DNA of 64,000 nt from Azolla pinnata (taxonomy: Eukaryota; Streptophyta; Polypodiopsida; Salviniales; Salviniaceae): the NCBI GenBank assembly GCA_037176905.1, contig JBBBWG010033529.1, positions 1 to 64,000 on the forward strand, in the 5' to 3' direction. The position numbers and the translations under genes were made by a program. The notes below the pieces were generated by a model. It was not told the DNA's origin, ran no database searches, and worked only from the letters and a program-made list of their open reading frames with translations. Below, in pieces: positions 47,524-55,961 of this stretch; positions within the stretch are counted from its first letter, which is position 1, and each line of letters begins with the position of its first letter.

Positions 47524-47890
47524 TTCGTTGCAACACAAAGCCTCGTCATGTTGTCCATGTTCCACATACTCTTAAATCATTGTATTCCAAGAGACAAAAT
47601 TGCAGAGAGGAAGGCTCCAATAAAATTATTTCTCTTGAAAAGACCCCATCTCAATCTCAGCACGTATTCCTTGGCCTTCCTCCATTGTCTTCATGTTTGC
47701 ACAAGCTTTCAAGTTACACACGAAAGTAGCTGAATCTGGGAAGATACCTTAACATTTCATCTCTTCAAAACAATCAAATAGTATTCCACATATCCAGTTA
47801 CTAGCGCTCTCCATGTAATGGTATTTGCTGAAGAACGCTCATAGATTACTGTTGAGGCTTTCAGAATTTTACACTAACATTTGTAGGCGT
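47524..47890 (-). pseudogene. Degenerate PPR relic (PPR-1-like N-terminal block)
   Basis: Read on the minus strand, broken segments match PPR-1. SSANTITWRALVTGYVE resembles PPR-1 SSPNTITWTALITGYVE. IFPDSATFVCNLKACAN followed by MKTMEEGQGIRAEIE resembles IFPDAATFVCILKACAS and MEEGQEIHAEIE. A later W-N-like segment ends near 47540. Several frame breaks and an internal gap are present. Coordinates are approximate. Confidence 0.75.
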
Positions 47891-48401
47891 TTTGGAGACG
47901 CATATACTTGCTCGTATAATCACTTAGCCATCTGCATTACCAATCTTCAAAATGCACTTACAGTTTGAAATTTACCTTCTAGAGAAAATCATTCAAGCTT
48001 TGATGCCTTTCATGTTTCGTGGTGCTTTGACTGTCCGTGCCTCTTCAACCCATGGCTTTAGGCAATCTACACGTAAGATTTCCATCATGGAAGTCTCAGC
48101 AAGTTTTTTCAGAGGATTTTATATTTTGATAAACCCAATTTCGTAACAAATGTTTTCCACCTTCCAGTGAACATCATCCAAGGTCTGATGCTTTTAAAGA
48201 TCCCTTTTTTCCACTGCATTATGCCACAAAAGAGTAATCAAGGTCATAGCCTCTTTCAAAACTTCAAGCCATGGCTCTAGGCAATCTTCACATAAGATTT
48301 TAATCAACACCTGCCGCAATGCACTGCTGACTTGCCCATAACATTCAGTTATGTTCGTTTGTTTGCATGATTGGACCATAAATATGCATTCACTAACCAC
48401 A
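47891..48401. other. Spacer with a diverged short direct repeat
   Basis: Two related segments, about 48045-48083 and 48262-48303, share CATGGCT(T/C)TAGGCAATCT, then ACA(C/T), then (G/A)TAAGATTT, about 217 bp apart. No gene is supported. The PPR-3 stop follows. Confidence 0.55.
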
Positions 48402-51023
48402 TCACTGACTTAGTTTACGTGCTTCCTCATCCAACCCAGCACGTGAATAGATCTGAGACATAAGAACATATGCCACAGAATCATTTTGATCCAAATGCAG
48501 TGCATTTTCAAAAGCTTGTTTCCCGAGCTCTACGTTTCCCCAAGTCTTGCAAGCATCCAACATACTATGCCAAATGACAGGATCTGAAGATAGTGGCATT
48601 TCCCTGATCATCTCTTTGGCATTCTCTAACTGACCAGAACGTACAAGGAGATCCATTATACATGTATGGTGTTCGAGTGTAGGGCACATACCATAGTCTG
48701 TCTTCATAGCTTCAAAGTACCGTTGCCCTTTCGTAAGCTGGCCTGTGCGGCTGCATGTGTTAAGAGCAACAAGAAATGTGACCGGAGTTGGTCTTATTCC
48801 TTGCAGAAGCATGTTATCAAAGAGATCAAAAACACTGTTGCATTCTCCAAGCTTGGCATATCCCACCATGAGTGTGGTCCAAGAAGTTACATCTCTAAGT
48901 GGAAGCATGTCAAACACCTGTTGCGCTTTGTCAACCAAACCGCATTTGGCATACATATTTAGCAATGTATTTCCAAGGACAAGATCTTTTTGGAGAAATC
49001 CCTCTCGTTCGATATCTGCATGTATGGTACGTGCTCGATCCAATGCTCCAACACTACAGCATGCCTTTATGATGGCTACAAATGTGACAGCATTAGGAGA
49101 GAATCCCTCACTTTGCATCTCATCAAAGCAATTAAATGCTTCGTCTGAAAGACCATGGTTGGCATACCCAGCAATCAGAACATTCCATGACACTGTATCC
49201 CAAGACTGCATCCTATCAAACACCTGCTGTGCTAAACCAAGCAAACCACATCTTGCATAGCTATCGACTAATCCATTGCCAACACCAGCATCTCTTTCTA
49301 AAAGACCATGCCTTTCTATTTCAGCATGCAGCTTACGTGTCTGTTCTCTTGAACATAGATTTCCGGATACCTTCAAGCTCCAAACAAATGTAACAGCATC
49401 CATGGGGATTCGTTTATCCTGCATATTCTGAAGGCATTTCAGTGCCTCCGCACTTTTTCCATGTTCTGCATAACCTGCAATAAGCGCATTACATGAAAGG
49501 GTGTCCTGGATCGAAAGATTATCGAACACTTGATGAGCCATGTCAAGACAGTTGCACTTGGCATACATGTCGACCAAGGCATTGCCAATGAGCACATTCT
49601 CTTCTAAAATACTTTTGCCTTGAACCATAGAATGTATTTCTTTGCCCTTTCTTATAGAGCCTAAGTCACCAGCAGCTTTTAGGCCACAGACAAGAGTGAC
49701 CACATCTGAAATAATGCTCTCTATATGCATTTGTTCCAGACAAGCAAACGTGTCCTCCGAATATCCATGTTCTGCATAGCCAGTGATCAATGAATTCCAC
49801 AACACTGTGTCTGGAGTCTGTACCCTATTAAACACCTCTCGAGCATTCGCAATCAAGCCACATCGAGCATACAGATGAACCACAGCACCAGAGACTATTA
49901 GGTTTTCTTCTATAAGACTCAACCTTTCAATATCAGCAAGTATTTTCTGACACTTGTCAATGGTTCCAAGTTCACCACAAGATTTCAAAATACACACAAA
50001 CGTGATAGCATCCGGCAAGACACCATCCTTTTGCATTTGTTCAAAGAAACACAATGCCTCTTCATTGTGCCCGTGATCAGCATATCCTACAATAAGTGTG
50101 TTCCATGACACTCTGTCACGAACTGAAAGCCTAGCAAATACTTCTCGAGCAACCACAAGAGATCCAAAATTTGAGTACATATCGATAACACTGTTACCAA
50201 CAAAAAGGTTGTCATGTACTAATCCCAGTATTTGAGCTATAGCATGCATTTCTATACCTTTACATGTCGTAACTGTATTCCCACAAGCTTTGAAAATGTG
50301 AACAAACGAGAACCCATCTGGATAAATACCTTGAAGCTTCATTTGCTCGAAACAGCACAACGCATCATGGTTATGCCCGAATTCGATATATCCAGAGAGG
50401 AGTGAATTCCACATGACAATATTTTGGGCTGGAAAGCCTTGAATTACTTCTAGAGCTCGTGAAAAAAGGCCAGAATCAGCATACATTCCCACCAATGCAG
50501 TGCCGATGAATGCATCTCTTTCAAGAAAACCTAACCTAGCAACCACACAATGAAGTTGGAAACCAAGTTCAAGGTCGTTCAGCTTCGATGAAGACCTAAG
50601 TAGAGATACAAACACATGGCTGTTAAGCCGCACACATTCATGATCGCTTTGCAAGTGAGAGTAAAGAGTAAAAGCATGGTGTATTTTACCACATTTCAAA
50701 TAGCCAAGGATCATAGAATTCCACGAGCTTTCACTCCGATACACCAATCCATCAAAAACTTGGCGTGCATCATAGATCCTTCCAACATCCACCAGCATGG
50801 AGACCAAGTAGTTTCCCAAGGACCTGTGTGACTGAATCCCCTGCTTCTGTACATATTCATACAAATGCAATGCGTAGGAGCTATCCTTGATTTTACTACA
50901 GTGTTGGATCCTGCTTGTTAGATCATCAAGGAAACATTTGGAGATCCCCACTGGTTGGGTGCCGGGCAAAGCTTCAAAGTGTGGTGCTTTGTGGAAGATT
51001 TTGCACGGATCCATCTCATTCAT
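48402..51023 (-). CDS. PLS-class pentatricopeptide repeat protein (PPR-3)
   Basis: Single-exon PPR gene, 873 aa, with about seven P-L-S blocks. The start is the first ATG (MNEMDPCKIFHKAPHF); the frame is open about 70 bp further upstream without an ATG. Typical segments are NTLIVGYADHGHNEEALCFF, VDMYAKCNCLDMAHQVF and LNMYAKCGLVDKAQQVF. The tail shows TDYGMCPTLEHHTCIMDLLVR, WHSMLDACKTWGN, then LHLDQNDSVAYVLMSQIYSR and stop 13 residues later: the longest E1-like tail of the four, still without E2, E+ or DYW. Nearly all P motifs and most S motifs have Asn at position 5 with Asp last, which the PPR code reads as U, so its target may be U-rich. Confidence 0.94.
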   Translation of the reverse strand: MNEMDPCKIFHKAPHFEALPGTQPVGISKCFLDDLTSRIQHCSKIKDSSYALHLYEYVQKQGIQSHRSLGNYLVSMLVDVGRIYDARQVFDGLVYRSESSWNSMILGYLKCGKIHHAFTLYSHLQSDHECVRLNSHVFVSLLRSSSKLNDLELGFQLHCVVARLGFLERDAFIGTALVGMYADSGLFSRALEVIQGFPAQNIVMWNSLLSGYIEFGHNHDALCCFEQMKLQGIYPDGFSFVHIFKACGNTVTTCKGIEMHAIAQILGLVHDNLFVGNSVIDMYSNFGSLVVAREVFARLSVRDRVSWNTLIVGYADHGHNEEALCFFEQMQKDGVLPDAITFVCILKSCGELGTIDKCQKILADIERLSLIEENLIVSGAVVHLYARCGLIANAREVFNRVQTPDTVLWNSLITGYAEHGYSEDTFACLEQMHIESIISDVVTLVCGLKAAGDLGSIRKGKEIHSMVQGKSILEENVLIGNALVDMYAKCNCLDMAHQVFDNLSIQDTLSCNALIAGYAEHGKSAEALKCLQNMQDKRIPMDAVTFVWSLKVSGNLCSREQTRKLHAEIERHGLLERDAGVGNGLVDSYARCGLLGLAQQVFDRMQSWDTVSWNVLIAGYANHGLSDEAFNCFDEMQSEGFSPNAVTFVAIIKACCSVGALDRARTIHADIEREGFLQKDLVLGNTLLNMYAKCGLVDKAQQVFDMLPLRDVTSWTTLMVGYAKLGECNSVFDLFDNMLLQGIRPTPVTFLVALNTCSRTGQLTKGQRYFEAMKTDYGMCPTLEHHTCIMDLLVRSGQLENAKEMIREMPLSSDPVIWHSMLDACKTWGNVELGKQAFENALHLDQNDSVAYVLMSQIYSRAGLDEEARKLSQ

Positions 51024-51427
51024 CTCCTCAAGTGAATGCCATTCAAAACATAGGGAGGATTTCTGCCTCCAGGGTCCAGAATTGGATTTCACCTATTTTC
51101 CAAGAGAAGAAGGGGGATAGAGGGTGCAAACCTTGTAATTTCGTGCAGATCAATTTTGGGAGGTAGCTTGGATGGATGGAAGGATCTGCAGGGGGTGTTC
51201 CAGCGAGGATCAAAAAAGCAGACACAGACGCCAGGCGGAAGAAGAGACCCTAATCCAAACAGAAAGCTTACTGTTAAGTTTTCATCTGGTACATGGTTTT
51301 CTACTTCAACATGTTTTGCAAGGTTTTTTCAAATTCAAAGACAAAATACTGTCATAGCAAATGACCTCTTGTGAATTAATTACATAAATGTCCTTTCCAA
51401 TTCAATTTGATTCAATTTTCATCCTTG
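51024..51427. other. 5' flank of PPR-3
   Basis: Promoter and leader territory of PPR-3. No independent gene is supported. Confidence 0.5.
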
Positions 51428-51685
51428 ATTCGTGAGCCAAATTTGCCAGCAAGCCAAAATTTGCATACAGGGTCAATTAATGTGCTCCCAATTGAAGGAT
51501 CTTCTAGCCCGAATTCCTCAATTCTTAGAATGAATTTCTTGAGCTTTCTTTATCTCCTGTTATAATACAAGCTTTCAAATCCAAACATAAGTAATCAGAT
51601 TTATGATGTTGTCTTGAAGTTGCATCTGTTTTAGGCATTCCAATGCTTCCTTTCCATGGTTACACTCAGTAATTTGCAAGGACAA
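51428..51685 (-). pseudogene. PPR relic, recent copy of an internal PPR-1 block
   Basis: On the minus strand this matches PPR-1 at about 37350-37600 with roughly 85-90% nucleotide identity by eye: TECNHGKEALECLKQMQLQ against TECNYGKEALECHKQMQLE, then ITYVW, AQEIHS and DPSIGST-like segments. In-frame stops and indels occur: TTTGGATTTGAAAG replaces TTTGGTGTTTGAAAG, and DLYAKFG has an extra base. Both ends are abrupt, so this is a truncated duplicate. Confidence 0.88.
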
Positions 51686-52005
51686 AAGAGCCTGGACACT
51701 TGCATTCACCATTAATATTATAGATTTTCCCTCTTCAAGATGTGAATAATGATTCAGAGCTGAACCAACAGTTTGAGGAGGACCCCGGTTCATGCCAGCT
51801 TATCTGCCAAGGCAAATATCGTGTTGTTGCTGTATTCAAATTTCTTTTGCCTTGTAAATTTCGACTTATGCCACCACTTTGTGCGTTTGGTTTTGAGATC
51901 CTTGTCTCCTTGCTTAATTAAGCAATATATAGACTGCAATCTGCATTTCCAGGAAATGAAGCTCCATATCCAGAAGCTGATAACGAACCATGAACCACAA
52001 ACACC
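51686..52005. other. 3' flank of PPR-4
   Basis: The stretch next to PPR-4 (about 51945-52005) is shared with the relic at 41.57 kb. Otherwise I see nothing. Confidence 0.55.
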
Positions 52006-55000
52006 CTATTGCAGGAGAGATAACCGAATATCCTTCTCCTCTGAATGCAATGCATGTCCGAAAGCTAGTTGCCCAAAGTCCAAAGCACCCCAGTTTCTAC
52101 AAGCGCCCAATATAGTGCGCCACAAATACAAATCAGAAACAAGCGGCAGTTTCCGAACCATTCCAATTGTCTTGTCGAATCGGCCTGCTCGGGTGAAGAG
52201 ATCAACCACACAAGTGTAGTGCTCGATCGTTGTACTAATTCCATAGTCCTTGCTCATTGACTCGAAATAAGTGTGACTCTTACTGAATAAGCCCACCTTG
52301 CTACATGAACTCAATACAACAACGAAAGTGACCTCATTTGGTTGTATACCTTCAGCTAACATGCTCTCAAACAACTGAAAAATATGCTCACTCTCCCCAA
52401 GCTGGCTATATCCTGACATCAAAGAAGTCCAAGAGATCACATCCCGGCTTGGCAGTTGATTAAATACAACTCTCGCTTTAGCAAGCAAGCCGCATTTAGA
52501 ATACATATCAACCAGACAATTCCCAATGACAACGTTTCCTTCCAACAACCCTCGCATTTCTATCTCACCATGGACTTCTTCACCTTTCCTGATGGATCCT
52601 ATATTTGCACATGCTTTCAATGCACAAATAAGGGTCTCGGAATTCGGTGACACACCTTGACGCTGCATTCGTTCGAAAAATCTTAATGCTTCGTCACTAT
52701 GTTCGTGTTCAGCGTACCCTGCAATTAACGCTGTCCAGGAAACTACATTCTGAACTGAAAGGTTTTCAAATACTTGCAATGCTGTTGACAGTAAGCCACA
52801 TTGTGAGTACATGTCCACAAGTGCATTTCCCATAACAAGGTCATTTTCGAGCAATTCTTGTCTCTCAATCTCTGTATGTATTTCCTGTCCCTTCCCCGCA
52901 GCTCCTATTCTACTACAAGCATTTAACAGGCTCACAAACGTGAAACAATCGCTAGGCACACCTTCAATTTGCATTTGTTCAAAACACTGGAGAGTTTCTC
53001 GTGCATATCCATATTCCACATATCCTGTGATTAGTGAAGTCCATGATACTGTATCGTGGATTGGGAGGTTGTCAAAAACTTCTTGAGCTTTTATGAGTGA
53101 TCCACATTTCGCATACATATCAACCATTGCACTCCCAAGAAAAGGGTCCTTGTCAAGCAAGCCTTTCTTATCAATCTCTGTATGTATTTTTTCACCCTTA
53201 CCTATAGCTCCAATGTTCCCACACGCTTTTAAGGCACAAACGAGAATTTCTGAGCTAGCAACAACCCCCTCCAAGTGCATCTGCTCAAAGCATTTCAGTG
53301 CTTCATCATCATGCCCATGTTCAGCACATCCATTGAGTAAGGCATTCCATGCATTCACATCTCGAACGGGAATTTTATCAAATAGCTGATGTGCTTTCAT
53401 AAATGATCCGCATCTAGAATACATGTCAACTAGGGCTAAGCCTATTGCAGGATCATTTTCAAAGAAACACTGCCTTTCAATTTCACAGTGTATTGCTTGG
53501 CCTCTCTCTAATGCTTTCATATTCCCACAAGCCTTCAAAATACAAATGAACGTTACTGTATTGGGTGGAGTACCATAAACTTGCATCTGATCAAATAACT
53601 TAAATGCCTCTACCGCACGTCCACTTTCAACATACCCCGAAATCAGTGCAGTCCACGCAAACACATCCCGATGATGAAGCCCATCAAACTGCTTTTGTGC
53701 TTCTCCAAGCAGGCCACATTTAGCATACATGCTTACTAATGCATTGCTAAGGATTGTATTTCCTTTGATCAAACCTCCTTTCTCTATCTCTCCATGATGT
53801 TCTCTGCCAATCTCAATTGCTTGTATGCTGCCACAAGCATTCAATGCACATACGAATGTGCTAGCATTCGGAGAGACCCCCTTCTCTCGCATACAGTGAA
53901 AGCATTGAAGAGCTTTATCTTGATCTCCATGTTTGGCATATCCTAAGATCAACTGATTCCAGGAGACCACATTCGGGGATGGAAGCTTATCAAAGGTTTT
54001 CTGTGCTAAGACAAGCAAACCATGTTTGGCGTACATATCAACCAAGGAATTCCCTACAAGAAGATCCTTCTCTAGCAATCTCGTTCTTTCGATCTCCAAA
54101 TGCAGTTTACGGCCTATATCTATAGCACCAACGCTAGTACAAGCTTTCAAGCTAAATACATACGTGATAGCATTTGGAGAGACTGCCTCAAGTTGCATGT
54201 GCTCAAAATACTCAAGTGCTTTCTGATGGTGCCCAAGTTCAACATATCCACCAATTAACGAATTCCACAGAACAATGTTTCGCTCCTGAAACTCATCAAA
54301 AACTTGCTGAGCTCTTTGATGCAATTCAAATTTGAAATACATATTGATTAAAGCACTTCCGATGAAAAGGTTCATTCCAAATAATCCCGCTCGTTCAACC
54401 TCCGAGTGTAATTCTTCACCTTTCTGAATGTTTTCCGCATCTCCACAAGCTTTTAGCGCAAAAAGGTAAGTAACACAATTTGGAAGGATACCCTCCAGTT
54501 TCATAAGCTCAAAACAGTCTAAAGATTCCTTTCCATGGCTATGTTCCACATAACCAGAGAATATCACAGTCCAAGAGACAACATTTCGAATCAAAAGATG
54601 GTCAAATTGATATTGTGCCTCACAAAGGAAGCCGAATTTCACATACATGTCAACCAACACATTTCCAATAGCCACTTCATTACCATTAAACCCTTTCTTT
54701 GTGATCTCACCATGTAATTCTCCGCCCCTGTGAATGGATCCTATGATGGTGCAAGCTTTCAAGCCAGAAAGCAAAGTAACAAAATTCGCTGAGCAGCCCT
54801 CAAGTTGCATTAAATCGAGAACTTGAAGAGCTTCCTCTCCTCTCCCACTTTCAACACACCCTGTAATCAGCGTTGTCCACAAGACAACGTTTCTACATGG
54901 AATTTCATCAAAAACGCGCTTTGCCTTCTCCAGAGAGCCGCACTTTGCATACATTTCCACCAATGCTGAGGCAAGGAATACATTGGTATGGATCAGGCCT

Positions 55001-55335
55001 GCTCGAGAGATATCACCATGGATTTGAAGACCTTTCCCAAGGTCTTTCACATTTGAACAAGCTTTTAACAGAGAGTGGAAAGCATACTCGCTGAGATGTG
55101 AAGAATGTTGTTGAAGCTGTTGATATAAGGAGAGAGCATCCTGGTGCCTTCCACACTTGACATGTCGAATGATGAGAGAATCGAAAGATTGATCATCCAT
55201 GCGCTCTCCGTCAGCCACATCGACCATGGCTTCTCCATGCAGGAGAACAGAGTGAGAAGAATGGAAGAGCGGGCGGTTTCTTCCACTGGGTGCTATCCAT
55301 AGTAGCCTTCTTGCTAGTGAGCAGCACATCGGCAT
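52006..55335 (-). CDS. Very long PLS-class pentatricopeptide repeat protein (PPR-4)
   Basis: Single-exon PPR gene, 1,109 aa, well above the usual 500-900 aa, with about nine P-L-S blocks. The start is the first ATG (MPMCCSLARRLLW), whose Arg-rich, Ser-rich leader suits an organelle presequence; a second Met lies two codons later. Typical segments are LVDMYAKCGSLIKAQEVF, SWTALIAGYAEHEHSDEAL and LKACGNIGAIGKGEKIH. The tail shows SKDYGISTTIEHYTCVVDLF, LWRTILGACRNWGA, then FGHALHSEEKDIRLSLLQ and stop, a shortened E1-like end without E2, E+ or DYW. The combined S and P motifs offer about 18 potential code positions, an unusually long footprint. Its last part was copied to 41.57 kb. Confidence 0.94.
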   Translation of the reverse strand: MPMCCSLARRLLWIAPSGRNRPLFHSSHSVLLHGEAMVDVADGERMDDQSFDSLIIRHVKCGRHQDALSLYQQLQQHSSHLSEYAFHSLLKACSNVKDLGKGLQIHGDISRAGLIHTNVFLASALVEMYAKCGSLEKAKRVFDEIPCRNVVLWTTLITGCVESGRGEEALQVLDLMQLEGCSANFVTLLSGLKACTIIGSIHRGGELHGEITKKGFNGNEVAIGNVLVDMYVKFGFLCEAQYQFDHLLIRNVVSWTVIFSGYVEHSHGKESLDCFELMKLEGILPNCVTYLFALKACGDAENIQKGEELHSEVERAGLFGMNLFIGSALINMYFKFELHQRAQQVFDEFQERNIVLWNSLIGGYVELGHHQKALEYFEHMQLEAVSPNAITYVFSLKACTSVGAIDIGRKLHLEIERTRLLEKDLLVGNSLVDMYAKHGLLVLAQKTFDKLPSPNVVSWNQLILGYAKHGDQDKALQCFHCMREKGVSPNASTFVCALNACGSIQAIEIGREHHGEIEKGGLIKGNTILSNALVSMYAKCGLLGEAQKQFDGLHHRDVFAWTALISGYVESGRAVEAFKLFDQMQVYGTPPNTVTFICILKACGNMKALERGQAIHCEIERQCFFENDPAIGLALVDMYSRCGSFMKAHQLFDKIPVRDVNAWNALLNGCAEHGHDDEALKCFEQMHLEGVVASSEILVCALKACGNIGAIGKGEKIHTEIDKKGLLDKDPFLGSAMVDMYAKCGSLIKAQEVFDNLPIHDTVSWTSLITGYVEYGYARETLQCFEQMQIEGVPSDCFTFVSLLNACSRIGAAGKGQEIHTEIERQELLENDLVMGNALVDMYSQCGLLSTALQVFENLSVQNVVSWTALIAGYAEHEHSDEALRFFERMQRQGVSPNSETLICALKACANIGSIRKGEEVHGEIEMRGLLEGNVVIGNCLVDMYSKCGLLAKARVVFNQLPSRDVISWTSLMSGYSQLGESEHIFQLFESMLAEGIQPNEVTFVVVLSSCSKVGLFSKSHTYFESMSKDYGISTTIEHYTCVVDLFTRAGRFDKTIGMVRKLPLVSDLYLWRTILGACRNWGALDFGQLAFGHALHSEEKDIRLSLLQ

Positions 55336-55961
55336 CCCATCCAAAGAATTCAGCTTTCTTCCGTTTCCGGGGTATGCTTCTTACGTCCCTGGAAGCTTCA
55401 TGAAAGCTTTGGGTTGGAGCTTCATGAAAGCTTTCTCAAGCTTTCTCACACAGGCATACATCCGCACCAGAAAAATGATCTGTTTCCTACGATAGGCAGG
55501 TCCAGAGTATTGGGCGGTCGCCATCTCTGCTTCTGACAAGAACAAAAGAGGAGGAGGAGGAGGAGGAGGAGAAGCAATACCTGGATTGGAGGACCTTTCA
55601 ATCAACAGCTGATGATCTTGACTGGCAGCACTGGGTTGTTCTTCTTCTCCGCTGCGCTCCAGCTTAGGCAGCCCAAAGCTCCCATCTCTGCTTCTTCTTC
55701 TTCTTCTTCTTGGTCTTCTTCTTGGTCTTCTTCTTCTTCTTGGTCTTCTTCTTGGTCTTCTTCTTCTTCTTCTTCTTCTTGGTCTTATTCTTGGTCTTTT
55801 TTTTAGCACAAGGAATGACGATTTACGACGAGATGTGAAATTTCAACTGTCGTGAAAACCTTCTATTTCTCATGAACAAGAGATCTGGATCTGGTCCTTT
55901 GCTTTGCTTCTGAGTTCTGACGAAGGAAGAGAAGAGGAGAGGAGGTGAAGTGAAGCTCTCC
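55336..55961. other. Divergent promoter region between PPR-4 and the TCAIM-like gene
   Basis: About 0.6 kb separates two divergently transcribed genes, so it should contain both promoters. It carries GGAGGAGGAGG at about 55552-55571 and the TTC tract described separately. A short duplicated AGCTTCATGAAAGCTTT occurs at 55391 and 55418. Confidence 0.6.
55689..55802. repeat. (TTC)n / TTCTTGGTC microsatellite
   Basis: CTTCTTCTT runs interrupted regularly by TTGGTCTTCTTC. It is low complexity, and the Arg/Lys/Pro-rich frame on the minus strand is a repeat product. It lies within the divergent promoter interval. Confidence 0.93.
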
